Positions 1 through 6,996 of a stretch of DNA of 8,545 nt are shown piece by piece. Source of the DNA: Clostridia bacterium (GTDB taxonomy: Bacteria; Bacillota; Clostridia; Saccharofermentanales; UBA5734); the NCBI GenBank assembly GCA_018056585.1, contig JAGPFK010000037.1:1-8545 (forward strand), written 5' to 3'. The notes below the pieces were generated by a model, which saw nothing but the letters and a program-made list of their open reading frames with translations, was not told the origin of the DNA and did not search any database. How positions within the stretch are numbered: the stretch's first letter is position 1; the number at the start of each line of letters is the position of its first letter. The translations under genes were made by a program, and so were the position numbers.

Positions 1-951
1 AACATAGCCTTGCTCGAAGTCAAGCCCATAGTGCCGCATGACGCTCCACACCTCAAGGCCGTTGCCCTCCGGCAAGCAGGGGTTCCAGCAGAGGCCGCAG
101 CCATGTGAGCTGGAAAGCTCGGCTCCGTTCAGCACAACCTTCGGATTTATATTGACAGCCAGCGGGTTTTCCGCGTTGATTTGCATCTGCCGCTCAACGG
201 TAAGCTCGGTTCCGTCGCCATCGGCGGAGAGGTTCCATTGCTCCAGAAAGGCGTGGATTCGCTCCGCTGAAACCTGCAAGCAGAAATCGACAACCAATCC
301 TTTCCCACAGGTGTAAATCGCCGGAACCATCCAGACCTCATCCTCCCAGGCAATTTGCCTGTTCAGGGAGATTTCCTTTCCTGCCCTTTCGCGGCCAGGA
401 TGCCCCCAAAAGTTCCCGTCAAAGTAAACCTTCCATTCCGGTATGGGGGACTCAGCGGGAACGGTGTTATAGTAGTCCTCCGTATAGGGAATGGTGCGGT
501 AATCAAACCCCTCCTGCAGGGCTTTGATATAGGTAAACGGCTGCTCCATAGGCATAAGGGACATCTTTTCGCGGAGGATATGAAGCGCTGACGATTGCTC
601 GTTCGTAGGGGCGTTTTTCCGCAGGAATTCATCAAACTGTTCCTGCTCCCAACACCACGCCTGTTCCAGTGCCGCAGTATGGCCGCAAGCCAGCAAAAGT
701 CTCAGAAAATCCTTGAAATCCCGTGCCAGCGGATGCACATGGCTACCGGGTGCGTTCATTGGGCTGACGGCAAATACCATCTCGCCAAAGCCACGCACAA
801 AGCAAAAATGAATGCCGTCAACGCCAGCCCAGCCCATGATGCTTGCACCCTTGGGAGTACAGAAATAGTTATTTTCGTTCGCTCCCTGCTCAAGGCCGAT
901 AAGGGAACCGTCAATATTTAGTTTCAGATATTCTTGATAAATTGTTTCCAT
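1..951 (-). CDS. Uncharacterised protein, 3'-truncated by window edge
   Basis: A minus-strand frame runs without a stop from ATG 949-951 to base 1, giving 317 codons; the C-terminus lies outside the window. The start is supported by GAGAGG at 957-962, five bases before the ATG, and a TATAAT box 45 bp upstream. The protein is acidic and soluble, with no signal peptide or membrane helix. Residues 1-115 look like one alpha/beta unit (GWAGVDGIHFCFVRGFGEMVF near 40-60, then HPLARDFKDFL at 73-83). Residues 170-317 look like a second unit rich in Trp and aromatic residues. A Cys cluster, CGLCWNPC, lies at 285-292 (C285, C288, C292) and could bind metal. The HPLARDFKDFL segment faintly recalls the end of SUKH/SMI1-KNR4 domains, but this is a guess and I do not recognise the family. 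It is separated from the translation operon by a strong terminator, so it is an independent unit. I am confident it is coding and give it no function. Confidence 0.8.
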   Translation of the reverse strand, partial: METIYQEYLKLNIDGSLIGLEQGANENNYFCTPKGASIMGWAGVDGIHFCFVRGFGEMVFAVSPMNAPGSHVHPLARDFKDFLRLLLACGHTAALEQAWCWEQEQFDEFLRKNAPTNEQSSALHILREKMSLMPMEQPFTYIKALQEGFDYRTIPYTEDYYNTVPAESPIPEWKVYFDGNFWGHPGRERAGKEISLNRQIAWEDEVWMVPAIYTCGKGLVVDFCLQVSAERIHAFLEQWNLSADGDGTELTVERQMQINAENPLAVNINPKVVLNGAELSSSHGCGLCWNPCLPEGNGLEVWSVMRHYGLDFEQGYV

Positions 952-995
952 TACCGCCTCTCATTCTACTTCTACGTATTTTTTGACGAATTGAA

Positions 996-1024
996 ATTAT
1001 ACCGTGATTTAGGATTACATAATC
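996..1024 (-). promoter_or_regulatory. Putative promoter of the uncharacterised gene, with a palindrome over the -35
   Basis: Read on the minus strand, a perfect TATAAT (996-1001) lies 17 bp downstream of a poor -35 hexamer, GATTAT (1019-1024). The predicted start of transcription is about 40 nt upstream of the ATG. The -35 region coincides with an inverted repeat, GATTA-CA-TAATC (1013-1024). That position would suit an operator, and a weak -35 often goes with an activator or regulated promoter. The -10 is seen directly; regulation is inference. Confidence 0.5.
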
Positions 1025-1084
1025 AGAACTCCCCATTACTATAATAATCTGAAGTTGAAATATGCCTTTTAAATATAACATAAA

Positions 1085-1128
1085 ATCAGGCTAAAACAGA
1101 TACAATTTCGCATCTATTTCAGCCTGAT
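1085..1128 (-). terminator. Intrinsic terminator after tRNA-Leu
   Basis: On the minus strand the arm at 1128-1112 pairs with the arm at 1101-1085 over 17 bp with no mismatch and only two G-U wobbles. It begins ATCAGGCT and closes AGCCTGAT, with a 10-nt loop (1102-1111). It is followed by a short T-rich tract (TTTTATGTTATATTT). It begins 5 nt beyond the tRNA CCA end and should end the rsmE-to-tRNA transcription unit. No T-tract follows it on the plus strand, so it appears one-directional. Confidence 0.8.
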
Positions 1129-1133
1129 AGCCT

Positions 1134-1216
1134 TGGTGCGGATGACAGGACTTGAACCTGCATGCTTTCGCACTGGAACCTAAATCCAGCGTGTCTGCCA
1201 ATTCCACCACATCCGC
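1134..1216 (-). tRNA. tRNA-Leu (anticodon UAG), CCA encoded
   Basis: An 83-nt class II tRNA with a complete cloverleaf. The acceptor stem is GCGGATG/CATCCGC followed by A-CCA. The D arm contains GGCAGAC. The anticodon stem CTGGA/TCCAG encloses loop TTTAGGT, giving anticodon TAG. A long variable arm, TGC-GAAA-GCA, is typical of leucine tRNAs. The T arm has GGTTCAAGTCC. It reads CUN leucine codons. The encoded CCA ends at 1134-1136. It lies 50 nt after a small membrane-protein gene and immediately before a strong hairpin terminator, so it is the last member of the operon, possibly with its own promoter as well. Confidence 0.97.
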
Positions 1217-1232
1217 ATAACAATCATGCCGC

Positions 1233-1261
1233 AGTATAGCATAAGCCGGGCTAAAAAGACA
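1233..1261 (-). promoter_or_regulatory. Putative tRNA-Leu promoter (extended -10)
   Basis: On the minus strand, TGCTATACT (the TATACT at 1233-1238 preceded by TGC) matches an extended -10. A weak -35, TGTCTT, lies 17 bp upstream (1256-1261). Transcription would begin about 10 nt before the mature tRNA 5' end at 1216, a usual leader length for a tRNA gene. The -35 is poor, so the TGn extension would carry the recognition. This could give tRNA supply independent of the upstream operon. Confidence 0.5.
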
Positions 1262-1268
1262 GCCGGCT
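1244..1268 (-). other. Hairpin between small ORF and tRNA
   Basis: AGCCGGCT (1261-1268) can pair with AGCC(C)GGCT (1244-1252) around an 8-nt loop, 8 bp with one bulged C. It overlaps the stop codon of the small ORF and the -35 of the tRNA promoter. It is followed by TATGC, not a T-run, so it is not a convincing terminator. A role in protecting or processing the mRNA 3' end before the tRNA is possible but unproven. Confidence 0.4.
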
Positions 1269-1422
1269 ACTGATTGTTCTGATTGGTTTTATCTTGTTCG
1301 GTGTCGTTGTGCCTTTTGGCATCGATAACAGAAGAAAGCTTGCGCGCAATAAAGAGCGATGCCGCTATGATGCCAAATCCGGCAAGAACAGCCAAAACAA
1401 GCTTTATCAGTGCTTCGGGCAT
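1267..1422 (-). CDS. Small single-pass membrane protein, 51 aa
   Basis: This ATG-to-TAG frame of 51 codons starts 22 nt after the lepA stop. It has a good RBS, AAGGA (1431-1435), 8 nt before the ATG. The protein begins MPEALIKLV. Residues 5-26 form a continuous hydrophobic helix (leucine, valine, isoleucine, alanine and glycine), directly followed by a basic ARK segment. The tail of about 22 residues is very hydrophilic and rich in N, Q, D and K. The positive charge after the helix predicts a cytoplasmic C-terminus and an outside N-terminus. It lies in the lepA operon, so co-expression with LepA is likely; any partnership with LepA, or with the signal peptidase two genes upstream, is only a guess. 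I recognise no family. RBS, spacing and coherent protein character make it probably real. Confidence 0.75.
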   Translation of the reverse strand: MPEALIKLVLAVLAGFGIIAASLFIARKLSSVIDAKRHNDTEQDKTNQNNQ

Positions 1423-1444
1423 ATCGGTCTTCCTTTTTCTTCAT

Positions 1445-3256
1445 TTACTCATCAAGGCGCAGCACGCTCATAAAGGCCTCTTGAGGAACCTCGACACTGC
1501 CGACGCGCCTCATGCGTTTTTTGCCTTCTTTTTGCTTTTCCAAAAGTTTTTTCTTTCTTGTTATATCGCCGCCATAGCATTTGGCCAGGACATCTTTCCG
1601 GTAAGCGCGCACGGTCTCGCGGGCAATGATTTTACCGCCAATGCAAGCCTGAATTGGAATTTCGAACTGCTGACGCGGAATATTTTCTTTCAGTTTTTCA
1701 ACCATTCGCCGTCCTCTGGCATAAGCTTTTTCCTGGTGGACAATAAAGGATAGCGCATCGACGGGTTCGCCGTTCAGCAGAATATCGAGCTTGACAAGGT
1801 TTGATTCTTTGTAGCCCGACAATTCATAGTCCAGGGAAGCGTACCCACGGGTTCGCGACTTGAGGGCGTCAAAAAAATCATAGATGATCTCGTTGAGCGG
1901 CATTTCATAATGCAGGATGACACGCGATTCGTCGAGATAATCCATGGTCAGAAAAGTACCCCGACGGTCCTGACAAAGTTCCATAATATTGCCAATATAC
2001 TCTTTAGGCGTCATAATAGTCGCTTTGACAATTGGCTCTTCAATCCGTTCGATTTCAGTGGGATCCGGCATATTGGTCGGGTTATCGAGTAAAATCATTT
2101 TCCCGTCATGGTCATAAACCCTGTATACAACAGAGGGAGCCGTTGAAATCAAATTGAGTGAAAACTCCCTTTCCAGGCGCTCCTGGACGATTTCATAATG
2201 CAGCAAGCCCAAAAATCCGCAGCGGAATCCGAATCCCAGCGCCGCTGAAGTTTCCGGCTCGAAGGAAAGCGCCGCGTCGTTCAGCTTGAGTTTTTCCAAT
2301 GCGTCACGTAAGTCTGGATAATCAGCGCCATCCACAGGATAAAAGCCGCAGTAGACCATTTGATGAACTTTTTTGTATCCAGGCAGCGGTTTTTCCGCCG
2401 GTTTGTCGGCCAGCGTAATCGTGTCTCCCACAGCTGTATCACGGACATTTTTGATGCTGGCAACAATATAGCCCACATCGCCCGCCTTTAATTCATCGCA
2501 GGGCTGAAAAGCACCGGGGCGGAAATAGCCCAGTTCAGTAACGATAAAGTCTTTTCCTGTATTCATGATCAGGATCCGGTCTCCTGTTTTGACCGATCCT
2601 TCTTTTACGTTGACATGAACAATAACCCCTTTATAGGAATCATACTTAGAATCAAAGATCAGAGCGCGCAGCGGCGCTTCTTCATCACCCTGCGGACAAG
2701 GCAGGTATTGAATGATTTTTTCCAGCACTTCGGGAATATTGACATCGTTCTTGGCCGAAATCAAAGGAGCATAAGACGCATCCAAACCAATGACATCCTC
2801 AATTTCCTTCTTAACGATTTCCGGCTGTGCGGACGGCAGATCAATCTTGTTAATAACCGGCAGGATTTCCAGATTGGCATCAATGGCCAAATAGGCATTA
2901 GCCAGTGTCTGCGCTTCGATTCCCTGCGATGCGTCCACGACTAAAATCGCGCCGTCACAGGCGGCCAGCGTCCGGGACACTTCATAATTGAAATCCACGT
3001 GACCCGGGGTATCGATCAGGTTCAGTGTATAGGTCTTTCCATCTAAAGCCTTGTAAGTCAACCGTACCGCCTGAGCTTTAATCGTGATGCCGCGTTCGCG
3101 CTCAATGTCCATATTGTCAAGGATCTGAGATTGCATCTCTCTTTCCGTCAAAAGACCTGTGTGCTCGATCATGCGGTCGGCAAGCGTTGACTTTCCATGG
3201 TCTATATGGGCAATAATGCAAAAATTTCTTATCTTTTCTTGTCTTTCAGAAGGCAT
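1445..3256 (-). CDS. lepA: Elongation factor 4 (LepA), ribosome-associated GTPase
   Basis: A full-length 603-residue EF4. This translational GTPase binds the ribosome and has been linked to back-translocation, initiation and 30S maturation. G motifs are all present: G1 AHIDHGKST (16-24), G2 RGIT (55-58), G3 DTPGH (82-86, with the catalytic-type His86) and G4 NKID (136-139). EF-G-like domains II, III and V follow. The family-specific C-terminal domain is seen in CYGGDITRKKKLLEKQ and the basic EGKKRMRRVG before the end. The length matches the family (about 600). ATG 3254-3256 is the only possible start in frame: TAG lies 8 codons upstream and no other start precedes the G1 motif. Its Shine-Dalgarno (GGGGGAG) is about 14 nt away, wider than usual. 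It follows lepB by 55 nt and precedes the small membrane gene by 22 nt. Confidence 0.98.
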   Translation of the reverse strand: MPSERQEKIRNFCIIAHIDHGKSTLADRMIEHTGLLTEREMQSQILDNMDIERERGITIKAQAVRLTYKALDGKTYTLNLIDTPGHVDFNYEVSRTLAACDGAILVVDASQGIEAQTLANAYLAIDANLEILPVINKIDLPSAQPEIVKKEIEDVIGLDASYAPLISAKNDVNIPEVLEKIIQYLPCPQGDEEAPLRALIFDSKYDSYKGVIVHVNVKEGSVKTGDRILIMNTGKDFIVTELGYFRPGAFQPCDELKAGDVGYIVASIKNVRDTAVGDTITLADKPAEKPLPGYKKVHQMVYCGFYPVDGADYPDLRDALEKLKLNDAALSFEPETSAALGFGFRCGFLGLLHYEIVQERLEREFSLNLISTAPSVVYRVYDHDGKMILLDNPTNMPDPTEIERIEEPIVKATIMTPKEYIGNIMELCQDRRGTFLTMDYLDESRVILHYEMPLNEIIYDFFDALKSRTRGYASLDYELSGYKESNLVKLDILLNGEPVDALSFIVHQEKAYARGRRMVEKLKENIPRQQFEIPIQACIGGKIIARETVRAYRKDVLAKCYGGDITRKKKLLEKQKEGKKRMRRVGSVEVPQEAFMSVLRLDE

Positions 3257-3311
3257 GATAGCGATCGCGTCTCCCCCTACTCATGAAAATATGATCTGAT
3301 CTGTTTTCAAA

Positions 3312-3899
3312 TCAAGGTATACCAAAACGGTCAAGCGGATAGAAACGAAGCAAGACTTCCCCGATGATACTATCAAATGGGACCGGCCCGAAACTTCGGC
3401 TGTCCAGGCTGATTTCCCGATTGTCGCCCATCACATAGTACTCATTTTCACCCAATTTGACTTTCTCATACATCAGGCTTCGCGAGCGGGTGACCGTGCC
3501 CGGTGCCAGATAAGGTTCTTCCAGTAAAGATCCGTTCCGATGAACACCGTCTTCACAAATCTCAATGGTGTCGCCAGGCAGCCCAATGACACGCTTGATG
3601 ATATTGGGACCGTTTTCGTGCTGCGGCAAGTCACTTGACCGGATCGTGATGATATCTGCATAGCCGATGCCGCCAAACCACTTTGTGACTTTCTCCACAA
3701 GCAGCTGGTCGTTATGATTCAAAGTCGGAAGCATGGAATAGCCAATCACCGAATTCCGTTGAATCACAAAGACAACCAGCAGTAAACCGATCAGCACAGC
3801 GATCAGAATATATTTCAACCAATCCAGCAGTTCTGTCAGCCAATCGCTTTTTTGATGTTCATTTGTGAGGGCCACATTCTCGTACGGTTCACTCCGCAT
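3312..3899 (-). CDS. lepB: Signal peptidase I (type I leader peptidase)
   Basis: A 195-residue membrane serine protease of family S26A that cuts signal peptides from exported proteins on the outer face of the membrane. A cytoplasmic N-terminus is followed by one membrane helix at about 29-46. The catalytic dyad is Ser55 in GYSMLPTL and Lys102 in KRVIGLPGD. The conserved GDNREISLDSRSFG box lies at 158-171. Single-helix architecture and size match the short Gram-positive SipS-type enzymes. I chose ATG 3897-3899, which has GAGGAG (3910-3915) 10 nt upstream, over the TTG codons at 3905 and 3908, which lie too close to that RBS. The start overlaps the end of aspS by 11 nt, which suggests translational coupling. 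It is functionally the odd member of this translation operon. Confidence 0.95.
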   Translation of the reverse strand: MRSEPYENVALTNEHQKSDWLTELLDWLKYILIAVLIGLLLVVFVIQRNSVIGYSMLPTLNHNDQLLVEKVTKWFGGIGYADIITIRSSDLPQHENGPNIIKRVIGLPGDTIEICEDGVHRNGSLLEEPYLAPGTVTRSRSLMYEKVKLGENEYYVMGDNREISLDSRSFGPVPFDSIIGEVLLRFYPLDRFGIP

Positions 3900-5691
3900 G
3901 CTCAACAAACTCCTCAGCAGGCCGCTTCAAGGTCAAATTCAATTCATCCAATTGTTTGCTGTCAACCGGACTGGGCGCATCGGTCATCAGGCAGGCAGAG
4001 TTCTGAGCTTTGGGGAAAGCAATCACATCGCGAATGCTGCTGCTTTCTGTCAGCAGCATCACGAGCCGGTCCAATCCATATGCGATCCCACCGTGCGGCG
4101 GCACACCATATTGAAATGCTTCAAGTAAAAAGCCAAAGCGTTGCCATGATTCTTCCTGCGTCATCCCCAGCAGTGAGAAGATTTTTTGCTGCAGCATCTG
4201 GTTATGGATCCGGATGCTGCCGCCCCCCAATTCAGTGCCGTTCAAGATAATATCGTAAGCTTTGGCTCGCACCGCTGCTGGGTTCTCATCTAAAAGATGA
4301 AGATCTTCGTCCATCGGGCTGGTAAAAGGATGGTGATTCGCCACAAAACGGTTGCTTTCCTCGTCAAATTCAAGGAGCGGAAACTCAGTTACCCACAGCA
4401 ACTCATAGGAATCCGAAGGAATCAGGTGAAGGCGGCGAGCCACCTCGCAGCGCAATTGTCCCAATGCTTCGAGAACAACATGGTCTTTCTCATCGGCAAT
4501 AAACAGAATCAGATCGTCTGTTTTCGCTCCCGTCCGATTCTCTATGGCCTTGATCTGTTCCTCTGTAATGTAACGGGAAAGAGGGCCTCTTGGCTCTTTT
4601 TCAAGTGTCAGCCAGGCCAATCCCTTAGCCCGGTAGGTTCTGACAAAAGCTGAAAGCTCGTCGATCTCCCGCCGCGTCAGAACTGCGCCTCCCGGAACGG
4701 CAATCAGACACACGCGGCCTCCTTTTTCAATGGCATTTCTAAATACATTGAAGGTACTTTGTGAGAACAGGTCGGTTGCATCACACAATTCCATGCCAAA
4801 GCGCAGGTCCGGCTTATCAGATCCATAGCGCTGCATGGCTTCGGCATAGGTCAAACGTTTGAGCGGCAAAGAGATTTCAATGTTCAGGACCTGCTGAAAC
4901 AAATGTTTCAAAAAAGACTCGTTGACAGCCAATATATCGTCTACATCAATAAAGGCCATTTCCAGATCAATCTGAGTAAATTCCGGCTGCCGATCTGCCC
5001 GCAGGTCTTCATCACGAAAACACCGTGCAATTTGCAGATACCGATCATAGCCGGCCATCATCAAAAGCTGTTTAAACAGTTGAGGCGATTGTGGGAGCGC
5101 GAAAAAACGCCCGGGGAAAATCCGGCTTGGCACCAAATAATCGCGTGCCCCTTCCGGCGTGCTTCGGGTCAGCATCGGTGTTTCGATTTCAATGAAACCG
5201 GCCGCATTAAAAAAGTCACGGACCAATTTTGTTATTTTGTGACGCATCATGATTCGTTTCTGCATATCCGGACGGCGCAGATCCAGATAACGATACTTCA
5301 GGCGTAACGCTTCATTGACCTCTATTCCTTCCTCAATATAAAACGGCGGTGTCTTCGATTCATTCAAAATTCGCAGTTCTTGAACCAGAATCTCAACCCG
5401 CCCTGTTGGCATAGACGGGTTGACGGCAGCTCGCTCACGCAGAATCCCTCTTGCCGCAACCACATACTCGCTTCGAACCTGTGCTGCTTTTTCACGAACG
5501 TCATCCGGACATGTTTCATCAATCACCAGCTGGATTTCACCGCTGCGATCACGAAGGGTGATAAAAATCAAGCCGCCTAAATTCCGCTGTTTATGACACC
5601 AGCCCATTAATACCAGTTCCGTCCCGATGGCTTGTTGGTCGATTTCTGCACATCGATGGGTCCTTTTCATGCCACTCATCGTTTCTGCCAT
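3889..5691 (-). CDS. aspS: Aspartyl-tRNA synthetase
   Basis: A 600-residue class IIb synthetase that charges tRNA-Asp with aspartate using ATP in the cytoplasm. The N-terminal OB-fold anticodon-binding domain spans about 1-115 (GWCHKQRNLGGLIFITLRDR at 30-49). Motif 1 includes GFIEIETPML (165-174). The aspartate-binding segment ARDYLVPSR and QSPQ lie at 182-204. Motif 2 has FRDEDLRADRQPEFTQ (225-240). The bacterial GAD insertion domain falls at about 290-420. Motif 3 has GIAYGLDRL with Arg542. Leu38 after KQRN is like discriminating enzymes rather than the His of non-discriminating ones; this comparison is from memory. The start at 5689-5691 is preferred over the frame extension to 5757 because AGAGGGG (5699-5705) sits 7 nt upstream, the alignable protein starts here, and the extension would lie inside hisS. 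hisS ends 16 nt upstream. Confidence 0.97.
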   Translation of the reverse strand: MAETMSGMKRTHRCAEIDQQAIGTELVLMGWCHKQRNLGGLIFITLRDRSGEIQLVIDETCPDDVREKAAQVRSEYVVAARGILRERAAVNPSMPTGRVEILVQELRILNESKTPPFYIEEGIEVNEALRLKYRYLDLRRPDMQKRIMMRHKITKLVRDFFNAAGFIEIETPMLTRSTPEGARDYLVPSRIFPGRFFALPQSPQLFKQLLMMAGYDRYLQIARCFRDEDLRADRQPEFTQIDLEMAFIDVDDILAVNESFLKHLFQQVLNIEISLPLKRLTYAEAMQRYGSDKPDLRFGMELCDATDLFSQSTFNVFRNAIEKGGRVCLIAVPGGAVLTRREIDELSAFVRTYRAKGLAWLTLEKEPRGPLSRYITEEQIKAIENRTGAKTDDLILFIADEKDHVVLEALGQLRCEVARRLHLIPSDSYELLWVTEFPLLEFDEESNRFVANHHPFTSPMDEDLHLLDENPAAVRAKAYDIILNGTELGGGSIRIHNQMLQQKIFSLLGMTQEESWQRFGFLLEAFQYGVPPHGGIAYGLDRLVMLLTESSSIRDVIAFPKAQNSACLMTDAPSPVDSKQLDELNLTLKRPAEEFVEHAE

Positions 5692-5707
5692 GTTGCTTCC
5701 CCTCTCA

Positions 5708-6952
5708 TCACAGGCTTTGTTCCAGCTGATCCAGGCGAACACATGTCTCTTCGCCACTTTTCAGATCTCTTAATCGGCCGATGCCGCTTTTAACTTCATC
5801 GTCTCCCAGCACCAAAACAGCTTGCGCCCCGCTTTTGTCAGCATATTTCATTTGAGCGCGCAGGCTCCTGCCCATGAGATCCGTTTCTACGTAAAACCCT
5901 GCCTGACGAAGCCTGTAGCAAAGAATTCTGGCTTCATCTTCACACTGGCCGGCAATGGCAATAAACAATCGGGCTGGTTTGGGTTGAGGCAAGGGAATAG
6001 ACTGAGCTGAAAGCTCCATCAAAAGTCGTTCAACACCCAACGCAAAACCAATCCCGGGTGTTTTCGGCCCGCCAAGCGCTTCCACCAATCCATCATAGCG
6101 GCCGCCGCCGCAAATGGTTCCTTGTGTGCCAACATGTTCTGAAATAAATTCAAACACTGTACGGGTATAGTAATCGAGCCCACGGACAATGCGTGGATTG
6201 ATTGTATATTGGATACCTAAGATATCGAGCTGATGTCTGAGGCCATCAAAGTGGGCCTGGCAGTCCTCGCAAAGAAAGTCAAGCTGAACCGGCGCGTCAG
6301 CCGTTATTTCCTGACAGCGCTCTTCCTTGCAGTCAATGATCCGCAGTGGATTGCGTTCATATCGATCCTGACAATGATCGCACAGCCCAGACAAATGCGG
6401 TTTGAGCCAACCTTTGAGTTTTTCATGGTATTCCCTTCGGCACACCGGACATCCGATGCTGTTGATATGCAAACGATTTTCTTTGAGTCCAAGCGTTTTA
6501 AAATAGAGATTCAAAAGACTGATCAGCTCCGCGTCGGCCGCCGGACCGGGCGCACCAATCGCCTCACAGCCAAGCTGATGAAATTCACGATACCGCCCTT
6601 TCTGAACATTTTCATAGCGGAAAGCTGTAATCGCATAGTAAAGCCTGACAGGCGATGGCCAGGAGCTCATGCCGTTTTCAATGTAGCTGCGAACGACGCC
6701 GGCTGTGCCTTCAGGCCGCAAGGTCATGCTTCGCCCGCCTTTGTCAATAAATGTATACATTTCTTTTTGCACAATATCGGTCGTATCACCGACACTGCGC
6801 TGAAACAACTCTGTTTGCTCAAAGGTCGGCAAACGTATTTCGCCGTAGCCATAGCGGCCGCAAACATCGGCAAACACCTGTTCAACATATTGCCATACCG
6901 TTGTCTCCGGCGGCAACAAATCGCGTGTTCCCTTTGGTGCGGAAAATTTCAT
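5708..6952 (-). CDS. hisS: Histidyl-tRNA synthetase
   Basis: A 414-residue class IIa synthetase that charges tRNA-His. It opens with the typical KGTRDLLPPE (7-16). Further motifs are TLRPEGTAGVVR (77-88), motif 2 FRYENVQKGRYREFHQLG (111-128), the HisA block RGLDYYTRTVFEF (257-269), GGGRYDGL (282-289) and motif 3 GIGFALGVERLL (300-311). The C-terminal anticodon-binding alpha/beta domain covers about 325-414. Between motif 2 and HisA the insert carries eight cysteines, mostly in pairs: C168/C171, C191/C194, C208/C213 and C228/C231. This suggests a zinc-binding insert. The start is set by AGGAG (6961-6965), 8 nt before the ATG. Length is close to the usual 420. It lies between rsmE (52 nt upstream) and aspS (16 nt downstream), the hisS-aspS order common in Bacillota. 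No T-box leader fits in front of it. Confidence 0.97.
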   Translation of the reverse strand: MKFSAPKGTRDLLPPETTVWQYVEQVFADVCGRYGYGEIRLPTFEQTELFQRSVGDTTDIVQKEMYTFIDKGGRSMTLRPEGTAGVVRSYIENGMSSWPSPVRLYYAITAFRYENVQKGRYREFHQLGCEAIGAPGPAADAELISLLNLYFKTLGLKENRLHINSIGCPVCRREYHEKLKGWLKPHLSGLCDHCQDRYERNPLRIIDCKEERCQEITADAPVQLDFLCEDCQAHFDGLRHQLDILGIQYTINPRIVRGLDYYTRTVFEFISEHVGTQGTICGGGRYDGLVEALGGPKTPGIGFALGVERLLMELSAQSIPLPQPKPARLFIAIAGQCEDEARILCYRLRQAGFYVETDLMGRSLRAQMKYADKSGAQAVLVLGDDEVKSGIGRLRDLKSGEETCVRLDQLEQSL

Positions 6953-6996
6953 GTGTCCATCTCCTATGCAGCACCGTTTGGCGCTTAAGTTTATCC

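Noticed and set aside
38..921. Several plus- and minus-strand frames of 68-108 codons within 1-951
   Set aside because: They are shadows of the single 317-codon frame, which spans the whole interval with an RBS and promoter.
1..1133. Attachment-site duplication of the tRNA-Leu 3' end (integrated element)
   Set aside because: I looked for a second copy of the tRNA T-arm/acceptor sequence in 1-1133 and saw none; no integrase is visible. The window may be too short to settle it.
1283..1753. 156-codon plus-strand frame opposite the 3' end of lepA and the small ORF
   Set aside because: It overlaps the conserved lepA C-terminal domain on the other strand and shows only the hydrophobic bias of an antisense frame.
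3265..3272. GCGATCGC palindrome before lepA
   Set aside because: It is a single 8-bp copy with no repeat elsewhere noticed, and is best taken as chance.
3852..4250. 132- and 87-codon plus-strand frames opposite the lepB/aspS junction
   Set aside because: They are antisense to conserved aspS motif 3 and lack an RBS or family features.
5692..5757. 22-residue N-terminal extension of AspRS
   Set aside because: It lies within the hisS coding sequence, has no family similarity, and the ATG at 5689-5691 has a well-placed AGAGGGG.
6233..6988. 251-codon plus-strand frame opposite hisS
   Set aside because: It is fully antisense to a certain hisS, has no recognisable motif and no convincing RBS, and its composition mirrors the opposite strand.
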